A stretch of DNA of 64,000 nt from an uncultured Methylophaga sp. (GCA_913055695.1 CAJXKF010000001.1:328354-392353); one strand, 5' to 3'. Shown: positions 53,520 to 63,391, counted from the first letter of the stretch. Notes: generated by a model not told the origin, from the letters alone. Made by a program: numbers and translations.

Positions 53520-54266
53520 TCACCAGTATTTTTCGATACTGATCTGGCCCGGATCGCGGCGCGAATGTTTTTTCATGCCGCGCTGGTCAATCAATAACTG
53601 CATCGTGTCCTGAATCATGGCCGGATTGCCGCAGAGCATGACCTGGCTGTCTGCCGGAGAAATTTCCAGACCGGCGCGGTGCTCAAGACGGCCATCGTCT
53701 ATGGTCTGCGGAATTCGACCAGACAGAGCGAAGTCGCAGTCTTCACGACTGACGATAGGAATATAGACAAATTCCTCGGAGTGCTCTGCCTGCGCAGCAG
53801 CAATGGTTTCCTGATAGGTAAGTTCACTCTGGAAGCGTACAGAATGGACCAGCACCACCTTCTTGAACTGCTGCCAGACTTCACTGGTTTTGATAATCGA
53901 CAGGAAGGGACCGATGCCGGTGCCGGTCGCGAGTAAATACAGATGACGTGCGTCCGGGATCTGATCCAGAGTCAATAGGCCGGCCGCCTTGGGCGCGACC
54001 TTGATTTCATCGCCCGCCTGTAATGTCGCCAGCCGCGTTGACAGCATGCCTTCCGGCACCTCGATAAAATAAAAGTCCAGCGGCTGTTCTTCAGGCGCAT
54101 TAACCAGAGAGAAAGGCCGGCTAATCAATTCGCCGTCGATATCCAGCGCCAGCCGCGTGAACTGGCCGGCCTTGAATTTCGGAAAGTCAGCCTGAACGCG
54201 CAGAGAATGCAGCCGGTCATTCCATTGCTTGTTTTCCACTACCTTTGCATCTAGCCAATCGGTCAT
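53520..54266 (-). CDS. fpr: Ferredoxin-NADP reductase
   Basis: The 248-residue flavoprotein contains RPFSLVNAPEE (FAD isoalloxazine site), LLATGTGIGPFLSII (NADP site), VMLCGNPAMI and the C-terminal ISIEKYW aromatic end. It moves electrons between NADPH and ferredoxin or flavodoxin, often under oxidative stress. It is convergent with the NYN gene and divergent from the GNAT gene; its ribosome site (CGGAGGGG) is strong. Confidence 0.93.
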   Translation of the reverse strand: MTDWLDAKVVENKQWNDRLHSLRVQADFPKFKAGQFTRLALDIDGELISRPFSLVNAPEEQPLDFYFIEVPEGMLSTRLATLQAGDEIKVAPKAAGLLTLDQIPDARHLYLLATGTGIGPFLSIIKTSEVWQQFKKVVLVHSVRFQSELTYQETIAAAQAEHSEEFVYIPIVSREDCDFALSGRIPQTIDDGRLEHRAGLEISPADSQVMLCGNPAMIQDTMQLLIDQRGMKKHSRRDPGQISIEKYW

Positions 54267-54349
54267 AGCCCCTCCGGAACGGTTTCACAGCAGTGCATCG
54301 TGTCTGTCATGGTACTATCAATCAAGCTGATAAACGAAGTGAATTGCCT

Positions 54350-54808
54350 ATGACTGCGCTGTCAATTGAGCCTGCCGGTGAAAACGATGTTGATGCCATC
54401 TGTCAGTTACTGACAGCATTATTCACCCAGGAGGCTGACTTTTCAGTGGACAGCGCAAAACAGGCCAGTGCGGTCAGAGCCATTTTGTCGCAACCTGAAC
54501 AGGGGCAGATCCTGGTATTAAAAAAAGATAAAGTCGTGGCAGGCATGGTCAGTCTGCTGTATCTGATTTCAACGGCAATGGGCGGTAAAGTCGCGATGCT
54601 GGAGGATATGATTATTGCTGAAGACTATCGCTCTCACGGTTTCGGAAAACGGATGCTGCAGGCTGCGATAGACTTTGCCCGTCAGCAGGGCTGCCTGCGC
54701 ATTACCCTGTTAACCGATGCCGATAACAGACGGGCCCAGCAGTTCTATCAGCAACAGGGTTTTGTCCGCTCTGCGATGATACCGATGCGCCGTGTAATCG
54801 AGGACTGA
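54350..54808 (+). CDS. GNAT-family N-acetyltransferase
   Basis: The ATG at 54350 gives 152 residues in which ALSIEPAGENDVDAICQLL starts the GNAT fold; an upstream start at 54293 has no ribosome site. The acetyl-CoA loop is AEDYRSHGFGKRMLQAAIDFA and the C-terminal part LTDADNRRAQQFYQQQGFV. The acceptor substrate is not predictable. A hypothetical gene begins one base after the stop. Confidence 0.88.
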   Translation: MTALSIEPAGENDVDAICQLLTALFTQEADFSVDSAKQASAVRAILSQPEQGQILVLKKDKVVAGMVSLLYLISTAMGGKVAMLEDMIIAEDYRSHGFGKRMLQAAIDFARQQGCLRITLLTDADNRRAQQFYQQQGFVRSAMIPMRRVIED

Positions 54809-54809
54809 G

Positions 54810-55211
54810 ATGGAGAGCATCAGCCCCAGACTGCTGTGGGAGATTTTCAAACATGTCAGAAGCTGGCTCGCTAATCTCAACCGCGCCGGGCTGCAGCGTA
54901 AACAACAGTCAAAACAGGCGCTGCAAAATGTGATTCTGGCAGCCCGGGAGACGGCGGTTTATCTGCGGCAAATCAATACATACGGCAAACCGGTGCATAA
55001 AACCGAGCGCCATCTGGCCATGCTCTGGACCAGGCTCGGCTTTGAGCTTGACGAACTGGGGCTGGATAAACTGGCCAAGCGCTGCCATATCAGCGGTCGG
55101 CATTGGGCTGATCCGGATTTCTATGATGCCGAGTTTCTAAGACAGGCCGATATCAGCCTGCAAACCATGGAAAAACTGGCTGCACAGATTTTACTGAAGC
55201 TGAAAAAATAA
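54810..55211 (+). CDS. Hypothetical helical protein (133 residues)
   Basis: I do not recognise it. The sequence is basic and mostly helical (RKQQSKQALQNVILAARETAVYLRQI; HLAMLWTRLGFELDELGLDKLAKRCHIS) and has no signal peptide or membrane helix. Close packing with the GNAT gene upstream (one base) and the LprI-like gene downstream (two bases) suggests a three-gene unit. Confidence 0.65.
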   Translation: MESISPRLLWEIFKHVRSWLANLNRAGLQRKQQSKQALQNVILAARETAVYLRQINTYGKPVHKTERHLAMLWTRLGFELDELGLDKLAKRCHISGRHWADPDFYDAEFLRQADISLQTMEKLAAQILLKLKK

Positions 55212-55213
55212 AG

Positions 55214-55588
55214 ATGTTGATGATGAAGAGAGTGTTATTACTGCTGCTACTGTTACCGTCACTGGCTCAGGCGAAAGCCTTGTGTCCGCAGTCTGTCACC
55301 ACGGTTGAAATCAATCAGTGTCTGACGGTGAAGCTGGAACGCGCCGTCGACGAACTGGACAGTAACCTCGACTTGATTCGAATCCGGCATGCTGCTGATC
55401 CGGTTTTGCTGAAGCTTATCGAACAATCCCAGCGGAACTGGGAAGCCTATCGCAAGAAACAGTGCCAGAGCGTGTTCCGGCTCTATGACGGCGGTTCAAT
55501 TCAATCACTGATGACAGTGAGCTGCGCCATTCAACTGGCCCGTGAACGTAATACCCTGCTTCGCCAGACTTATCTTGAAGGTCGTTAA
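55214..55588 (+). CDS. Secreted LprI-like protein (DUF1311)
   Basis: The 124-residue protein has a signal peptide (ending SLAQAK). The mature sequence has the DUF1311 pattern of paired Cys (LCPQ, NQCL, KQCQ, SCAI) with RNWEAYRKKQC, as in the lysozyme inhibitor LprI. Any lysozyme inhibition is inferred from that resemblance. Two nearby ATG codons (55220, 55223) could also serve as starts. Confidence 0.75.
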   Translation: MLMMKRVLLLLLLLPSLAQAKALCPQSVTTVEINQCLTVKLERAVDELDSNLDLIRIRHAADPVLLKLIEQSQRNWEAYRKKQCQSVFRLYDGGSIQSLMTVSCAIQLARERNTLLRQTYLEGR

Positions 55589-55712
55589 TTCCCTGCTGAC
55601 TTGTTCAAAAACCGTTTGAACAGGAGTAAGCTGAAATCAGCTGCAGATGTTCTCAGCTAAACAGCAAAGTCGACATCTCCCCGACCCGATGTCGACTTGG
55701 GAGGGTAATGTG

Positions 55713-56192
55713 ATGATGATGTCCAACGTTGTCAAAACTTATCTGGATGACCGTGGCATTGACTACCAGCTCAGTGCCCACCACAGAACGGCAACCAGCC
55801 GTCAGTCTGCCTCAGCTGCTCACATCAAACCCCACCAGCTTGCCAAAGCCGTATTGATGAAACAGGGAGGCAAATATCTGATGGTGGTGGTGCCGGCTGA
55901 CAGTCAGGTCGACACTCACAGTGTTGACCGGGAAATGGACGGCCATTATGAGGTAGCGCCGATGAATCAGGCTGAATCACTGTTCAGGGATTGCAAGCCC
56001 GGTGCGATACCACCGCTGGGTAATGCCTATGGCATGGAAACCCTGGTTGATGACTCATTTGATACCCACACGGATGTTTTTTTTGAAGCCGGTGATCATG
56101 AGCATCTGGTGCATGTCGACGGCATCAGCTTTCATGGATTATTAAGTGATTGCCGTCATGGTCACTACAGCACCAGACCAGCCGGTGTCTGA
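55713..56192 (+). CDS. YbaK-type aminoacyl-tRNA deacylase-like protein
   Basis: The ATG at 55713 follows GGAGGG by about seven bases and gives 159 residues; longer starts (55647, 55692) lack a ribosome site. The YbaK fold is seen in VVKTYLDDRGIDYQLSAH, LAKAVLMKQGGKYLMVVVPADSQVD, AIPPLGNAYGMETLVDDSF and the final GDHEHLVHVDGISF. This subfamily (DtxR-like Ala/Pro deacylase related) differs from the one at 28229. The substrate is unknown. Confidence 0.8.
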   Translation: MMMSNVVKTYLDDRGIDYQLSAHHRTATSRQSASAAHIKPHQLAKAVLMKQGGKYLMVVVPADSQVDTHSVDREMDGHYEVAPMNQAESLFRDCKPGAIPPLGNAYGMETLVDDSFDTHTDVFFEAGDHEHLVHVDGISFHGLLSDCRHGHYSTRPAGV

Positions 56193-56206
56193 CAGATAAG
56201 CTGAAT

Positions 56207-56235
56207 GTCCCTGGGAGTATTTCACTCTCAGGGAC
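56207..56235. terminator. Hairpin between the deacylase gene and ribF
   Basis: GTCCCTGGGAGT (56207-56218) pairs with ACTCTCAGGGAC (56224-56235) with one mismatch and a five-base loop. It lies between two convergent genes. No T-run follows on either strand, so the terminator call is moderate. Confidence 0.5.
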
Positions 56236-56286
56236 GCCTTGGCTGACCTCAGCTGAATGCTCAACAGCGAAATGAATGAGAGAAAT

Positions 56287-57222
56287 CTAAACCTGTTCGG
56301 CAAAAAAGGCCTTGGCCGCGGCACAGTCTTTTTCAATCTGCGCCATTAATTTATCCAGCCCCTCAAAACGCTGTTCATCACGGATCTTGTGCAGGAAATG
56401 CACCTGGACATGTTCGCCGTAGATTTCACGGTTGAAGTTAAATAAATGGACTTCAAGCAAGGCCTTGTCACCACCGATAGTCGGGCGGATACCGATATTG
56501 GCCACGCCGTTTATCGGCTCTTCATCAAGCCCGAAAAGCTGCACGGCAAACACCCCGTTAAGTGGAATCTTACAGCGATGCAGATGAATATTGGCGGTGG
56601 GAAAGCCCATCTTGCGGCCACGCTTGTCACCATGCGCCACTCTGCCGCTCATCCGGTAAGGCCGGCCCAGCAGCCGTTCCGCTGTTTCCAGATCGCCATC
56701 ACGCAGGGCATTGCGGATTCGGGTACTGCTGACCCGCTGGTGATCGATGGCAAAGGTATGCATATTCACCACCTGAAAACCATGATCGCGTCCGGCCTGC
56801 TGCAGCATCGCAAAGTCGCCCTGGCGGTGACGGCCAAACCGGAAGTCATCCCCCACCACCAGATAACGCACATTGAGGCCCTCCACCAGCAGACGGCGGA
56901 TAAAGTCTTCAGCCGACATTCTGGCCAGAGCCTCATTGAAGCGCAGCACACACAGTTGCTGAATAGAGTAAGCCCGCAGTGCTTCCACTTTCTCCCGGAA
57001 ACGGGTCAGTCTGGCTGGGGCTTTTTCAGGGACAAAATATTCAAAAGGCTGTGGTTCAAAGCTAATCACGACCGCCGGCAAACCCAGCATATCGCCTTTC
57101 ATCGCCAACTGCGTCAGCACTGCCTGATGACCAAGGTGAACACCGTCGAAATTACCGATAGTGGCAACACAGCCTCGGGGCGAGTCTGGCAGATTATGTA
57201 AACCGCGAATTATTTTGGGCAT
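56287..57222 (-). CDS. ribF: Bifunctional riboflavin kinase/FAD synthetase
   Basis: RibF makes FMN and FAD from riboflavin. The 311 residues show an N-terminal nucleotidyltransferase domain with NFDGVHLGHQAVL and VRYLVVGDDFRFGRHRQG and SSTRIRNAL, then the riboflavin kinase domain with GRVAHGDKRGRKMGFPTANI and NIGIRPTI. Both halves are intact. It is divergent from the xseB-ispA-dxs operon. No FMN riboswitch is visible in the 124-base gap. Confidence 0.95.
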   Translation of the reverse strand: MPKIIRGLHNLPDSPRGCVATIGNFDGVHLGHQAVLTQLAMKGDMLGLPAVVISFEPQPFEYFVPEKAPARLTRFREKVEALRAYSIQQLCVLRFNEALARMSAEDFIRRLLVEGLNVRYLVVGDDFRFGRHRQGDFAMLQQAGRDHGFQVVNMHTFAIDHQRVSSTRIRNALRDGDLETAERLLGRPYRMSGRVAHGDKRGRKMGFPTANIHLHRCKIPLNGVFAVQLFGLDEEPINGVANIGIRPTIGGDKALLEVHLFNFNREIYGEHVQVHFLHKIRDEQRFEGLDKLMAQIEKDCAAAKAFFAEQV

Positions 57223-57308
57223 GGTTTGAATTCAGACCGGAGTTGAAGCAAAACAGACTAACGGTAAATAAAAAAACATTCCAGCGGGCAAGGGAGCATT
57301 GATTACCT

Positions 57309-57314
57309 TATAAT
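57309..57314 (+). promoter_or_regulatory. Probable -10 element of the xseB-ispA-dxs operon
   Basis: A perfect TATAAT stands 33 bases before the xseB ATG. I find no good -35 box at the right distance, so activation or a weak promoter is possible. Confidence 0.45.
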
Positions 57315-57346
57315 AAGCGGTTAATCGTTTTAGTTCAGAGGCCCTC

Positions 57347-57592
57347 ATGGCGTCAAAGCAAAAAAAGCTGGATTATGAAGCAGCTGTCAAAGAACTGGAA
57401 GCGCTGGTAGAACGCCTGGAACAGGGTGACATCAGCCTGGAAGAATCTTTGAAACTCTATGAGCGCGGCGTGCTTTTAACCCGCGACTGCCAGGAATCCC
57501 TGAAAGCGGCAGAGCAGAAAGTACAAATGCTGTTACAGCAATCCGGCCAGAACAATATGGTCGATTTTGATCCCGAATCCGACGAATCGTGA
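57347..57592 (+). CDS. xseB: Exodeoxyribonuclease VII small subunit
   Basis: The 81-residue helical hairpin protein carries the typical DYEAAVKELEALVERLEQGDISLEESLKLYERGVLL. It joins XseA in the nuclease that degrades single-stranded DNA. Its stop overlaps the GTG start of ispA. The xseB-ispA-dxs order is standard in gammaproteobacteria. Confidence 0.95.
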   Translation: MASKQKKLDYEAAVKELEALVERLEQGDISLEESLKLYERGVLLTRDCQESLKAAEQKVQMLLQQSGQNNMVDFDPESDES

Positions 57593-58485
57593 ACCCGAAA
57601 TTCCCGCTTGAAGACTGGATGCAGACGCACCAGGCGCAGATTGAAATTGTCCTGGATAAACGTCTCAGCGGCAGCGACCAGGCCACCTCCCGCCGGCTAC
57701 TTGAAGCCATGCGCTATGCCACACTGGGCGGTGGTAAACGGCTACGCGCGCTGCTGGTTTATGCTACCGGACAGGCCCTGGGTGCCACCAACCGGGCAAT
57801 GGATGCCGCCGCCGCCGCCGTGGAAATGATTCATGCCTACTCGCTGGTCCATGATGATATGCCGGTGATGGACGATGACGATTTACGCCGCGGCCGTCCT
57901 ACCTGTCACAAAGCCTATGATGAAGCCACAGCGCTGCTGGTCGGTGATGCCCTGCAATCGATGGCATTTGAAACGCTGTGCGATCCGGCATTGACAGCTG
58001 AGCAGCAAAGCGCGATGGTCAGACGTCTGGCACAGGCATCCGGCGTGTTCGGTATGGCCGGTGGCCAGGCGGTCGATCTGGAATCCGTCGGCAAAAAACT
58101 GGATCTGAACGCCCTGCAGTCGATGCACAAACTGAAAACCGGTGCCCTGATTCGTGCCAGTGTGGTGCTGGGTGCGCTCGCTGCCGAAAATTGTGACGAA
58201 GATACTTTGCTGCATCTGGAACGATATGCAGACTGTATCGGTCTGGCTTTTCAGGTGCAGGATGATGTGCTTGATGTGATCGCTGATACCGAAACGCTGG
58301 GCAAAACCCAGGGCGCCGATATGGCTTTGAATAAACCCACCTATCCGGCCCTGCTGGGACTGGAAAAAGCCCAGCAGAAAGCGGTGGCATTGATTGAAAA
58401 AGCCCTCGGGCAACTGGCAGAGTTACCTCTTAACACGGAAGCGTTGGGCGCTCTGGCTCAATTTGTGGTGAAACGTTCTCACTAA
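57589..58485 (+). CDS. ispA: Farnesyl diphosphate synthase
   Basis: IspA condenses IPP with DMAPP and GPP to farnesyl diphosphate. The GTG start overlaps the xseB stop (GTGA). The 298 residues contain GGGKRLRALL, the first Asp-rich motif DDMPVMDDDDLRRG, the second DDVLDV and KTGALI. The CALAM of short-chain synthases is replaced by AAVEMIHAYSLVHDD, typical of bacterial IspA. It lies between xseB and dxs. Confidence 0.95.
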   Translation: MNPKFPLEDWMQTHQAQIEIVLDKRLSGSDQATSRRLLEAMRYATLGGGKRLRALLVYATGQALGATNRAMDAAAAAVEMIHAYSLVHDDMPVMDDDDLRRGRPTCHKAYDEATALLVGDALQSMAFETLCDPALTAEQQSAMVRRLAQASGVFGMAGGQAVDLESVGKKLDLNALQSMHKLKTGALIRASVVLGALAAENCDEDTLLHLERYADCIGLAFQVQDDVLDVIADTETLGKTQGADMALNKPTYPALLGLEKAQQKAVALIEKALGQLAELPLNTEALGALAQFVVKRSH

Positions 58486-58495
58486 GACTGCTTAA

Positions 58496-60319
58496 ATGGA
58501 AAACCTACTCGCTCATATCAACAGCCCCGATGATTTGCGTCAGCTCGACAAAAAACAGCTGCCGCAGCTGGCGGAGGAACTGCGGGCGCTGATCATCGAC
58601 AGCGTACAGCAGACCGGCGGTCATATTTCCTCCAATCTGGGGGTCATCGAGCTGACACTGGCGCTGCATTATGTGTTTGACACCCCTGATGACAGGCTGG
58701 TCTGGGATGTGGGTCACCAGAGTTACGTGCATAAGATCCTGACCGGCCGCCGCGATCGCATGAATACCATGCGTCAGCCCGGCGGCCTGTCTGGCTTCCC
58801 CAAGCGCTGCGAAAGTGACTATGACACCTTCGGTGTCGGTCACTCCAGTACTTCAATCAGTGCGGCTTTGGGCATGGCGATAGCCGCCAAAGCCAATGAT
58901 GATCCCCGTCACAGCGTGGCGATTATCGGCGATGGCGCCCTGACCGCCGGTCAGGCTTTTGAAGCCCTGGCCCATGCCGGTGATCTGGATGCCAACCTGC
59001 TGGTCATTCTGAACGACAATGAAATGTCGATTTCCAGAAATGTGGGCGGCATGGCCAATTATCTGGCGCGTTTGCTGTCCGGTAACTTCTATGCCACTGC
59101 CCGTGAAGGCAGTAAACGGGTACTGGAAAAGATTCCGCCGGCCTGGGAAATTGCCCGTCGCGCTGAAGAACATGTCAAAGGCATGATGATTCCGGGTACC
59201 CTGTTCGAAGAAATGGGCTTTAACTATATCGGCCCGATTGACGGTCATGATATCGACACCCTGCTCGCCACGCTCGGTAACCTGAAGAAACGTAAAGGAC
59301 CGCAATTTCTGCATGTGGTCACCAAAAAAGGCAAAGGCTATGAGCCGGCCGAACAGCAACCCTGTAAATATCACGGCGTGAGCCCGGCCAACAGCAAGTC
59401 AAAAGGTCCGAGTTACACCCAGGTTTTCGGTCGCTGGCTCTGTGACATGGCTAAAAAAGATCCGGACCTTATCGGCATCACCCCGGCCATGTGTGACGGC
59501 TCTGGTCTGAACCGTTTTGCTGAAGATTTTCCTGATCGCTATTTCGATGTTGGTATAGCGGAACAGCATTCCGTCACACTGGCTGCCGGTCTTGCCTGTG
59601 AAGGCAAAAAACCGGTGGTGGCAATTTATTCGACTTTCCTGCAACGTGCTTATGATCAACTGATTCATGATGTCGCGTTACAGAACCTGCCGGTGCTGTT
59701 TGCGATTGACCGCGCGGGTCTGGTCGGTGCCGACGGCCCGACTCATGCTGGCAGTTTTGATCTGAGTTACCTGCGCTGCATACCCAATATGACCGTGATG
59801 GCTCCGGCCGATGAGCAGGAATGCCGGCAGATGCTGACCACCGGTTTCTATCATAATGGCCCCAGTGCTGTACGTTATCCGCGTGGCAGCGGTGTCGGCC
59901 GGGAAGTCGAAACCGGACTGAGCACATTGGAAATCGGCAAGGCGGAATTGCGTCGTCAGGGCGAAAAAGTGGCCATTCTTGCTTTTGGCAGCATGGTTGC
60001 ACCGGCAGAAGAAGCCGCCGCCAAAATCAACGCCAGTGTCGTCAATATGCGTTTTGTCAAACCGCTGGACACGGCCGTGATTGAAGCCATGGCTGACAGT
60101 CACGATCTGCTGATTACGATCGAGGAAAATGCGGTAATGGGCGGTGCCGGCAGTGCGGTCAGCGAATACCTTCGCGACATCAATCACAGCATACCGGTCA
60201 AACAGATGGGCCTGCCGGATGCATTCATTGATCACGGCGTGCATCAACAGATGCTGTCTCAATGTGGACTCGATGCAACAGGAATTATCGATATGATTAA
60301 TCGATTCTTTTCGGCATAA
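58496..60319 (+). CDS. dxs: 1-deoxy-D-xylulose-5-phosphate synthase
   Basis: The thiamine-dependent first enzyme of the MEP pathway condenses pyruvate with glyceraldehyde-3-phosphate. The 607 residues show [13 protein letters not shown], the TPP motif [18 protein letters not shown]...NDNEMSIS, the catalytic His in VGHSSTS and the transketolase C-terminal [21 protein letters not shown]. It starts ten bases after ispA. Isoprenoid precursors from Dxs feed IspA. Confidence 0.97.
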   Translation: MENLLAHINSPDDLRQLDKKQLPQLAEELRALIIDSVQQTGGHISSNLGVIELTLALHYVFDTPDDRLVWDVGHQSYVHKILTGRRDRMNTMRQPGGLSGFPKRCESDYDTFGVGHSSTSISAALGMAIAAKANDDPRHSVAIIGDGALTAGQAFEALAHAGDLDANLLVILNDNEMSISRNVGGMANYLARLLSGNFYATAREGSKRVLEKIPPAWEIARRAEEHVKGMMIPGTLFEEMGFNYIGPIDGHDIDTLLATLGNLKKRKGPQFLHVVTKKGKGYEPAEQQPCKYHGVSPANSKSKGPSYTQVFGRWLCDMAKKDPDLIGITPAMCDGSGLNRFAEDFPDRYFDVGIAEQHSVTLAAGLACEGKKPVVAIYSTFLQRAYDQLIHDVALQNLPVLFAIDRAGLVGADGPTHAGSFDLSYLRCIPNMTVMAPADEQECRQMLTTGFYHNGPSAVRYPRGSGVGREVETGLSTLEIGKAELRRQGEKVAILAFGSMVAPAEEAAAKINASVVNMRFVKPLDTAVIEAMADSHDLLITIEENAVMGGAGSAVSEYLRDINHSIPVKQMGLPDAFIDHGVHQQMLSQCGLDATGIIDMINRFFSA

Positions 60320-60363
60320 TATCCTGTTACCCCGATGAATTCCCGAGTATAATTGTCAACATT

Positions 60364-60744
60364 ATGAGCGCAAAGTACACCCTGAAGATCCTGGCAGATT
60401 TTGCTTCGGCCCACACCCTGAGAGATTATCCGGGTGACTGCCGTCGCATGCACGGCCACAACTGGAAACTGGAGGTTGAGGTAACGGCCACATCTCTGAA
60501 TGAGCATGGCATGGGTATGGATTTTAAAACCATTAAAACCGCCACCCGTGAATTGGCTAAAACCCTGGATCATCGGTATCTGAATGACATTCCGCCGTTC
60601 GATACCATTAACCCAACGGCAGAGAACATCGCCCGGTATTTCTATCAGAAACTCAGCGATACCCTGAATAACGACACTGCCAAGATTTCAGGTGTCACCC
60701 TGTGGGAAACAGACCGCGCCTGTGTGAAATATAGCGAGGAATAA
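60364..60744 (+). CDS. queD: 6-carboxytetrahydropterin synthase (QueD)
   Basis: The 126-residue T-fold enzyme has zinc ligands H17, H30 and H32 and catalytic C26 (CRRMHGHNW), and ends with GVTLWETDRACVKY. QueD turns dihydroneopterin triphosphate into 6-carboxytetrahydropterin for queuosine. folE2, making the substrate, starts four bases after its stop. TATAAT at 60348-60353 is a likely -10, which would place the message start within a few bases of the ATG. Confidence 0.92.
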   Translation: MSAKYTLKILADFASAHTLRDYPGDCRRMHGHNWKLEVEVTATSLNEHGMGMDFKTIKTATRELAKTLDHRYLNDIPPFDTINPTAENIARYFYQKLSDTLNNDTAKISGVTLWETDRACVKYSEE

Positions 60745-60748
60745 CTGA

Positions 60749-61555
60749 ATGAGCACAACTCAATCCAGCAAACACGACGAGATCGAAGACGTACAGAACA
60801 TCGCAGACCAGCGTAAAATCGCCATCGATAAGGTCGGTATCAAAGATATCAAACACCCTATCAAGGTCAGTGACCGCACCACCGGTGAACAGCACACTGT
60901 GGCCAATTTCAACATGTACGTGAATCTGCCGCATCACTTCAAAGGCACGCACATGTCTCGCTTCGTTGAAATCCTCAACCAGCACGAGCGCGACATCACG
61001 GTCAAATCATTCCGCGAAATGCTGGGTGAAATGACCGAGCGTCTGGATGCCGAATCCGGTTACATTGAGATGAACTTCCCCTATTTCGTCAACAAGGAAG
61101 CGCCGATTTCCAAAGTGCGCAGCCTGATGGATTACGATGTCACCTTTATCGGTGAAATCAAGGGCGAAGAAACCGCGATGACCGTTAAAGTCGTCGTACC
61201 GGTGACCAGCCTGTGCCCCTGCTCCAAGAATATTTCCGACTACGGTGCGCATAACCAGCGTTCACACGTAACACTGACCGTTCGGGTGGAAAGCTTTGTC
61301 TGGATTGAGGATCTCATTGACCTGGTTGAGAAACAGGCTTCCTGCGAAATCTACGGTCTGCTCAAGCGTCCGGATGAGAAATATGTCACCGAACGTGCCT
61401 ATGACAATCCGAAATTCGTGGAAGACATGGTGCGTGACGTCGCAGCCAAACTGAACGAAGACAAACGCATTACCGCTTATATTGTAGAATCAGAAAACTT
61501 CGAGTCCATTCACAATCACTCGGCTTATGCGCTTATCAGCAAAGGCTTTGACTGA
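60749..61555 (+). CDS. folE2: GTP cyclohydrolase FolE2
   Basis: FolE2 (type IB) makes dihydroneopterin triphosphate from GTP. The 268 residues have the family motifs: [52 protein letters not shown] (catalytic Cys and metal site) and the C-terminal [13 protein letters not shown]-like stretch. FolE2 works with metals other than zinc and is often used in zinc limitation. It is coupled to queD, and a strong terminator follows. Confidence 0.95.
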   Translation: MSTTQSSKHDEIEDVQNIADQRKIAIDKVGIKDIKHPIKVSDRTTGEQHTVANFNMYVNLPHHFKGTHMSRFVEILNQHERDITVKSFREMLGEMTERLDAESGYIEMNFPYFVNKEAPISKVRSLMDYDVTFIGEIKGEETAMTVKVVVPVTSLCPCSKNISDYGAHNQRSHVTLTVRVESFVWIEDLIDLVEKQASCEIYGLLKRPDEKYVTERAYDNPKFVEDMVRDVAAKLNEDKRITAYIVESENFESIHNHSAYALISKGFD

Positions 61556-61574
61556 TTAAGACACTGAGATAAAG

Positions 61575-61601
61575 AAGCCCGGCTCGTCCGGGCTTTTTTT
61601 T
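61575..61601 (+). terminator. Rho-independent terminator of queD-folE2
   Basis: AAGCCCGG (61575-61582) pairs with CCGGGCTT (61588-61595) over loop CTCGT, followed by T through about 61601. It ends at the border of the convergent protease gene. Confidence 0.93.
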
Positions 61602-61603
61602 GC

Positions 61604-62248
61604 TTAATATTTCTGCCTTAAATCCAGCCGTTCGCCGTTATGCTCAATATCCAGCTGCCCCAGAAACGACATGCCCAGCAGCGCTGTAGAGGGTTCCGGC
61701 CCATCCAGCACCACCGCAGCCACGTTGTAGAGCTTGATATCATCAATCTGCACGTAATCCAGCGTGACTTTGTAACCGTAACCGGTGCCGGAAGCAGTAC
61801 GCACGCCGACCTGTTCACCACGATAGAAATCAATGCCGAGTCTCCTGGCCGTTGCGGCATTCAAAGCCACCGCAGAAGCACCGGTGTCGACCAGGAAATC
61901 GACGTTATAGCCATTGACCGTGCCGGTGGTCAGATACATCCCATCGGTTGGCCAGAGACTGACCTCGGGTTGTTCGGGTGGCGGTGAAAAATCGGTACTG
62001 ATGCGGTCGCCAAGCGGAAAAGTCTGTTTCTTGCCTTTAACTTCCAGTACGGCCTCTGTGCTGTTGGCCGAAATCAGTTTGATCCCTTCCGCTGTGCTTT
62101 TACCCACCTTGAGCAGGTGCCGCTCACCATTGACTTCAACCACAGCCTGGTTGGCAAACAGACCGACAACGACGATATCCATTTCTTCAGCCGCTGCCTG
62201 GAAACTGTTTAACAGTATAATAAGCGCGGTAAGGCAATATTTAATCAT
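61604..62248 (-). CDS. Retropepsin-like aspartic protease, TIGR02281 type
   Basis: The 214-residue product has a signal peptide ending near FQAAAEE, then a small beta domain (VVGLFANQAVVEVNG). The catalytic DTGASAVALNAATARRLGI follows YNVDFLV, with the second part VVLDGPEPSTALLGMSFLGQLDI. These bacterial clan AA proteases are periplasmic or membrane-associated and dimerise. Their targets are not established. It is convergent with folE2. Confidence 0.87.
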   Translation of the reverse strand: MIKYCLTALIILLNSFQAAAEEMDIVVVGLFANQAVVEVNGERHLLKVGKSTAEGIKLISANSTEAVLEVKGKKQTFPLGDRISTDFSPPPEQPEVSLWPTDGMYLTTGTVNGYNVDFLVDTGASAVALNAATARRLGIDFYRGEQVGVRTASGTGYGYKVTLDYVQIDDIKLYNVAAVVLDGPEPSTALLGMSFLGQLDIEHNGERLDLRQKY

Positions 62249-62275
62249 GATTTTTCCCTATTCAAGCAGGCTTAA

Positions 62276-63391
62276 ATGAGTGTTCAACCCTATCCTTCCG
62301 TGACCGGCGTGATTCTGGCGGGTGGTCTTGCCCGCCGCATGGGCGGCGATGATAAAGGTCTGATTCGCTATCAGGGCCACGCCATGGTTCGTCATGCTGT
62401 TAACGCCATGCTGCCCCAGGTCGACACACTTATTATTAACGCTAACCGCAATATTGACCAGTATCAGCAGCTCGGTTATCCCGTGGTCAGCGATTCGATT
62501 GAGGGTTTTCATGGTCCGCTGGCCGGCATGCTGACCGCAATGGAAAACACGGATGCTGACTATATTCTGACCGCGCCCTGTGACTCACCTTTTATATCTC
62601 CGGCTCTGCGTCAAAGAATGATGGAAACCATGCTGCTAAACGGCAATGAACTGGCAGTAGCGAGTGATGGCGAACGTTTGCAACCGGTGTTCAGTCTCAT
62701 CCCTACCCGGCTCAAAGGCGAACTGCGGTCCTTTCTGGAACAGGGTGAACGCAAAATCGACCACTGGCTGATGCAGTACAAACTGGCTGAAGTCGACTTT
62801 TCTGATCAGCCTGAGACTTTTGTAAACTTCAATCACCCGGAAGATCTCGAACAGACCAATACAATCAAAGCACCGCTGCCTATGCTCGGCATTGCCGCCT
62901 TCAGCGGCACCGGTAAAACGACCTTATTGACCCGTCTGCTGCCGGAACTGAACCAGCGTGGCCTGCGGGTGGCCGTGATCAAGCATGCCCATCATAATTT
63001 TGATATCGACAAGCCGGGCAAGGATAGTTATGAAATCCGTGAGGCCGGCGCACAGCAAATCCTGATTGCTTCATCAAGGATGATGGCTTTGATGGAAAAA
63101 AGTATGACGCCTGGCAATGATCCGCAACTTGCCGGCTTATTACCCAGACTGGATGTGAGCAGACTTGATCTGATACTGGTCGAAGGTTTCAAGCATGAAG
63201 CCATTCCCAAACTGGAACTGCACCGGCCCAGTCTTGGAAAACCGCTGCTTTTCCGGGATGATCCACAGATTATTGCGATTGCCTCGGATGAAGTCATTGC
63301 GGACAGCGATTCGCTACCCGGTCTGGACATCAACAATATCGGGGAAATCGCAGATTTCATCGAACAATTTATGAACACATGGAACGCCTGA
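62276..63391 (+). CDS. mobAB: Fused molybdenum cofactor guanylyltransferase MobA and MobB
   Basis: The 371-residue protein joins MobA (about 1-190) and MobB (about 200-371). MobA shows VILAGGLARRMGGDDKGL, GPLAGMLTAM and APCDSPFI; MobB has the P-loop AAFSGTGKTTLLTRLLPEL, HAHHNFDIDKPGKDSYE and LILVEGFKHE. MobA attaches GMP to molybdopterin to form MGD; MobB binds GTP and assists. moeA starts two bases after the stop. Confidence 0.93.
   Translation: MSVQPYPSVTGVILAGGLARRMGGDDKGLIRYQGHAMVRHAVNAMLPQVDTLIINANRNIDQYQQLGYPVVSDSIEGFHGPLAGMLTAMENTDADYILTAPCDSPFISPALRQRMMETMLLNGNELAVASDGERLQPVFSLIPTRLKGELRSFLEQGERKIDHWLMQYKLAEVDFSDQPETFVNFNHPEDLEQTNTIKAPLPMLGIAAFSGTGKTTLLTRLLPELNQRGLRVAVIKHAHHNFDIDKPGKDSYEIREAGAQQILIASSRMMALMEKSMTPGNDPQLAGLLPRLDVSRLDLILVEGFKHEAIPKLELHRPSLGKPLLFRDDPQIIAIASDEVIADSDSLPGLDINNIGEIADFIEQFMNTWNA

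Noticed and set aside
57223-57346. Possible FMN riboswitch upstream of ribF
   Set aside because: The gap has no recognisable conserved RFN elements and is largely taken by the divergent promoter of xseB.
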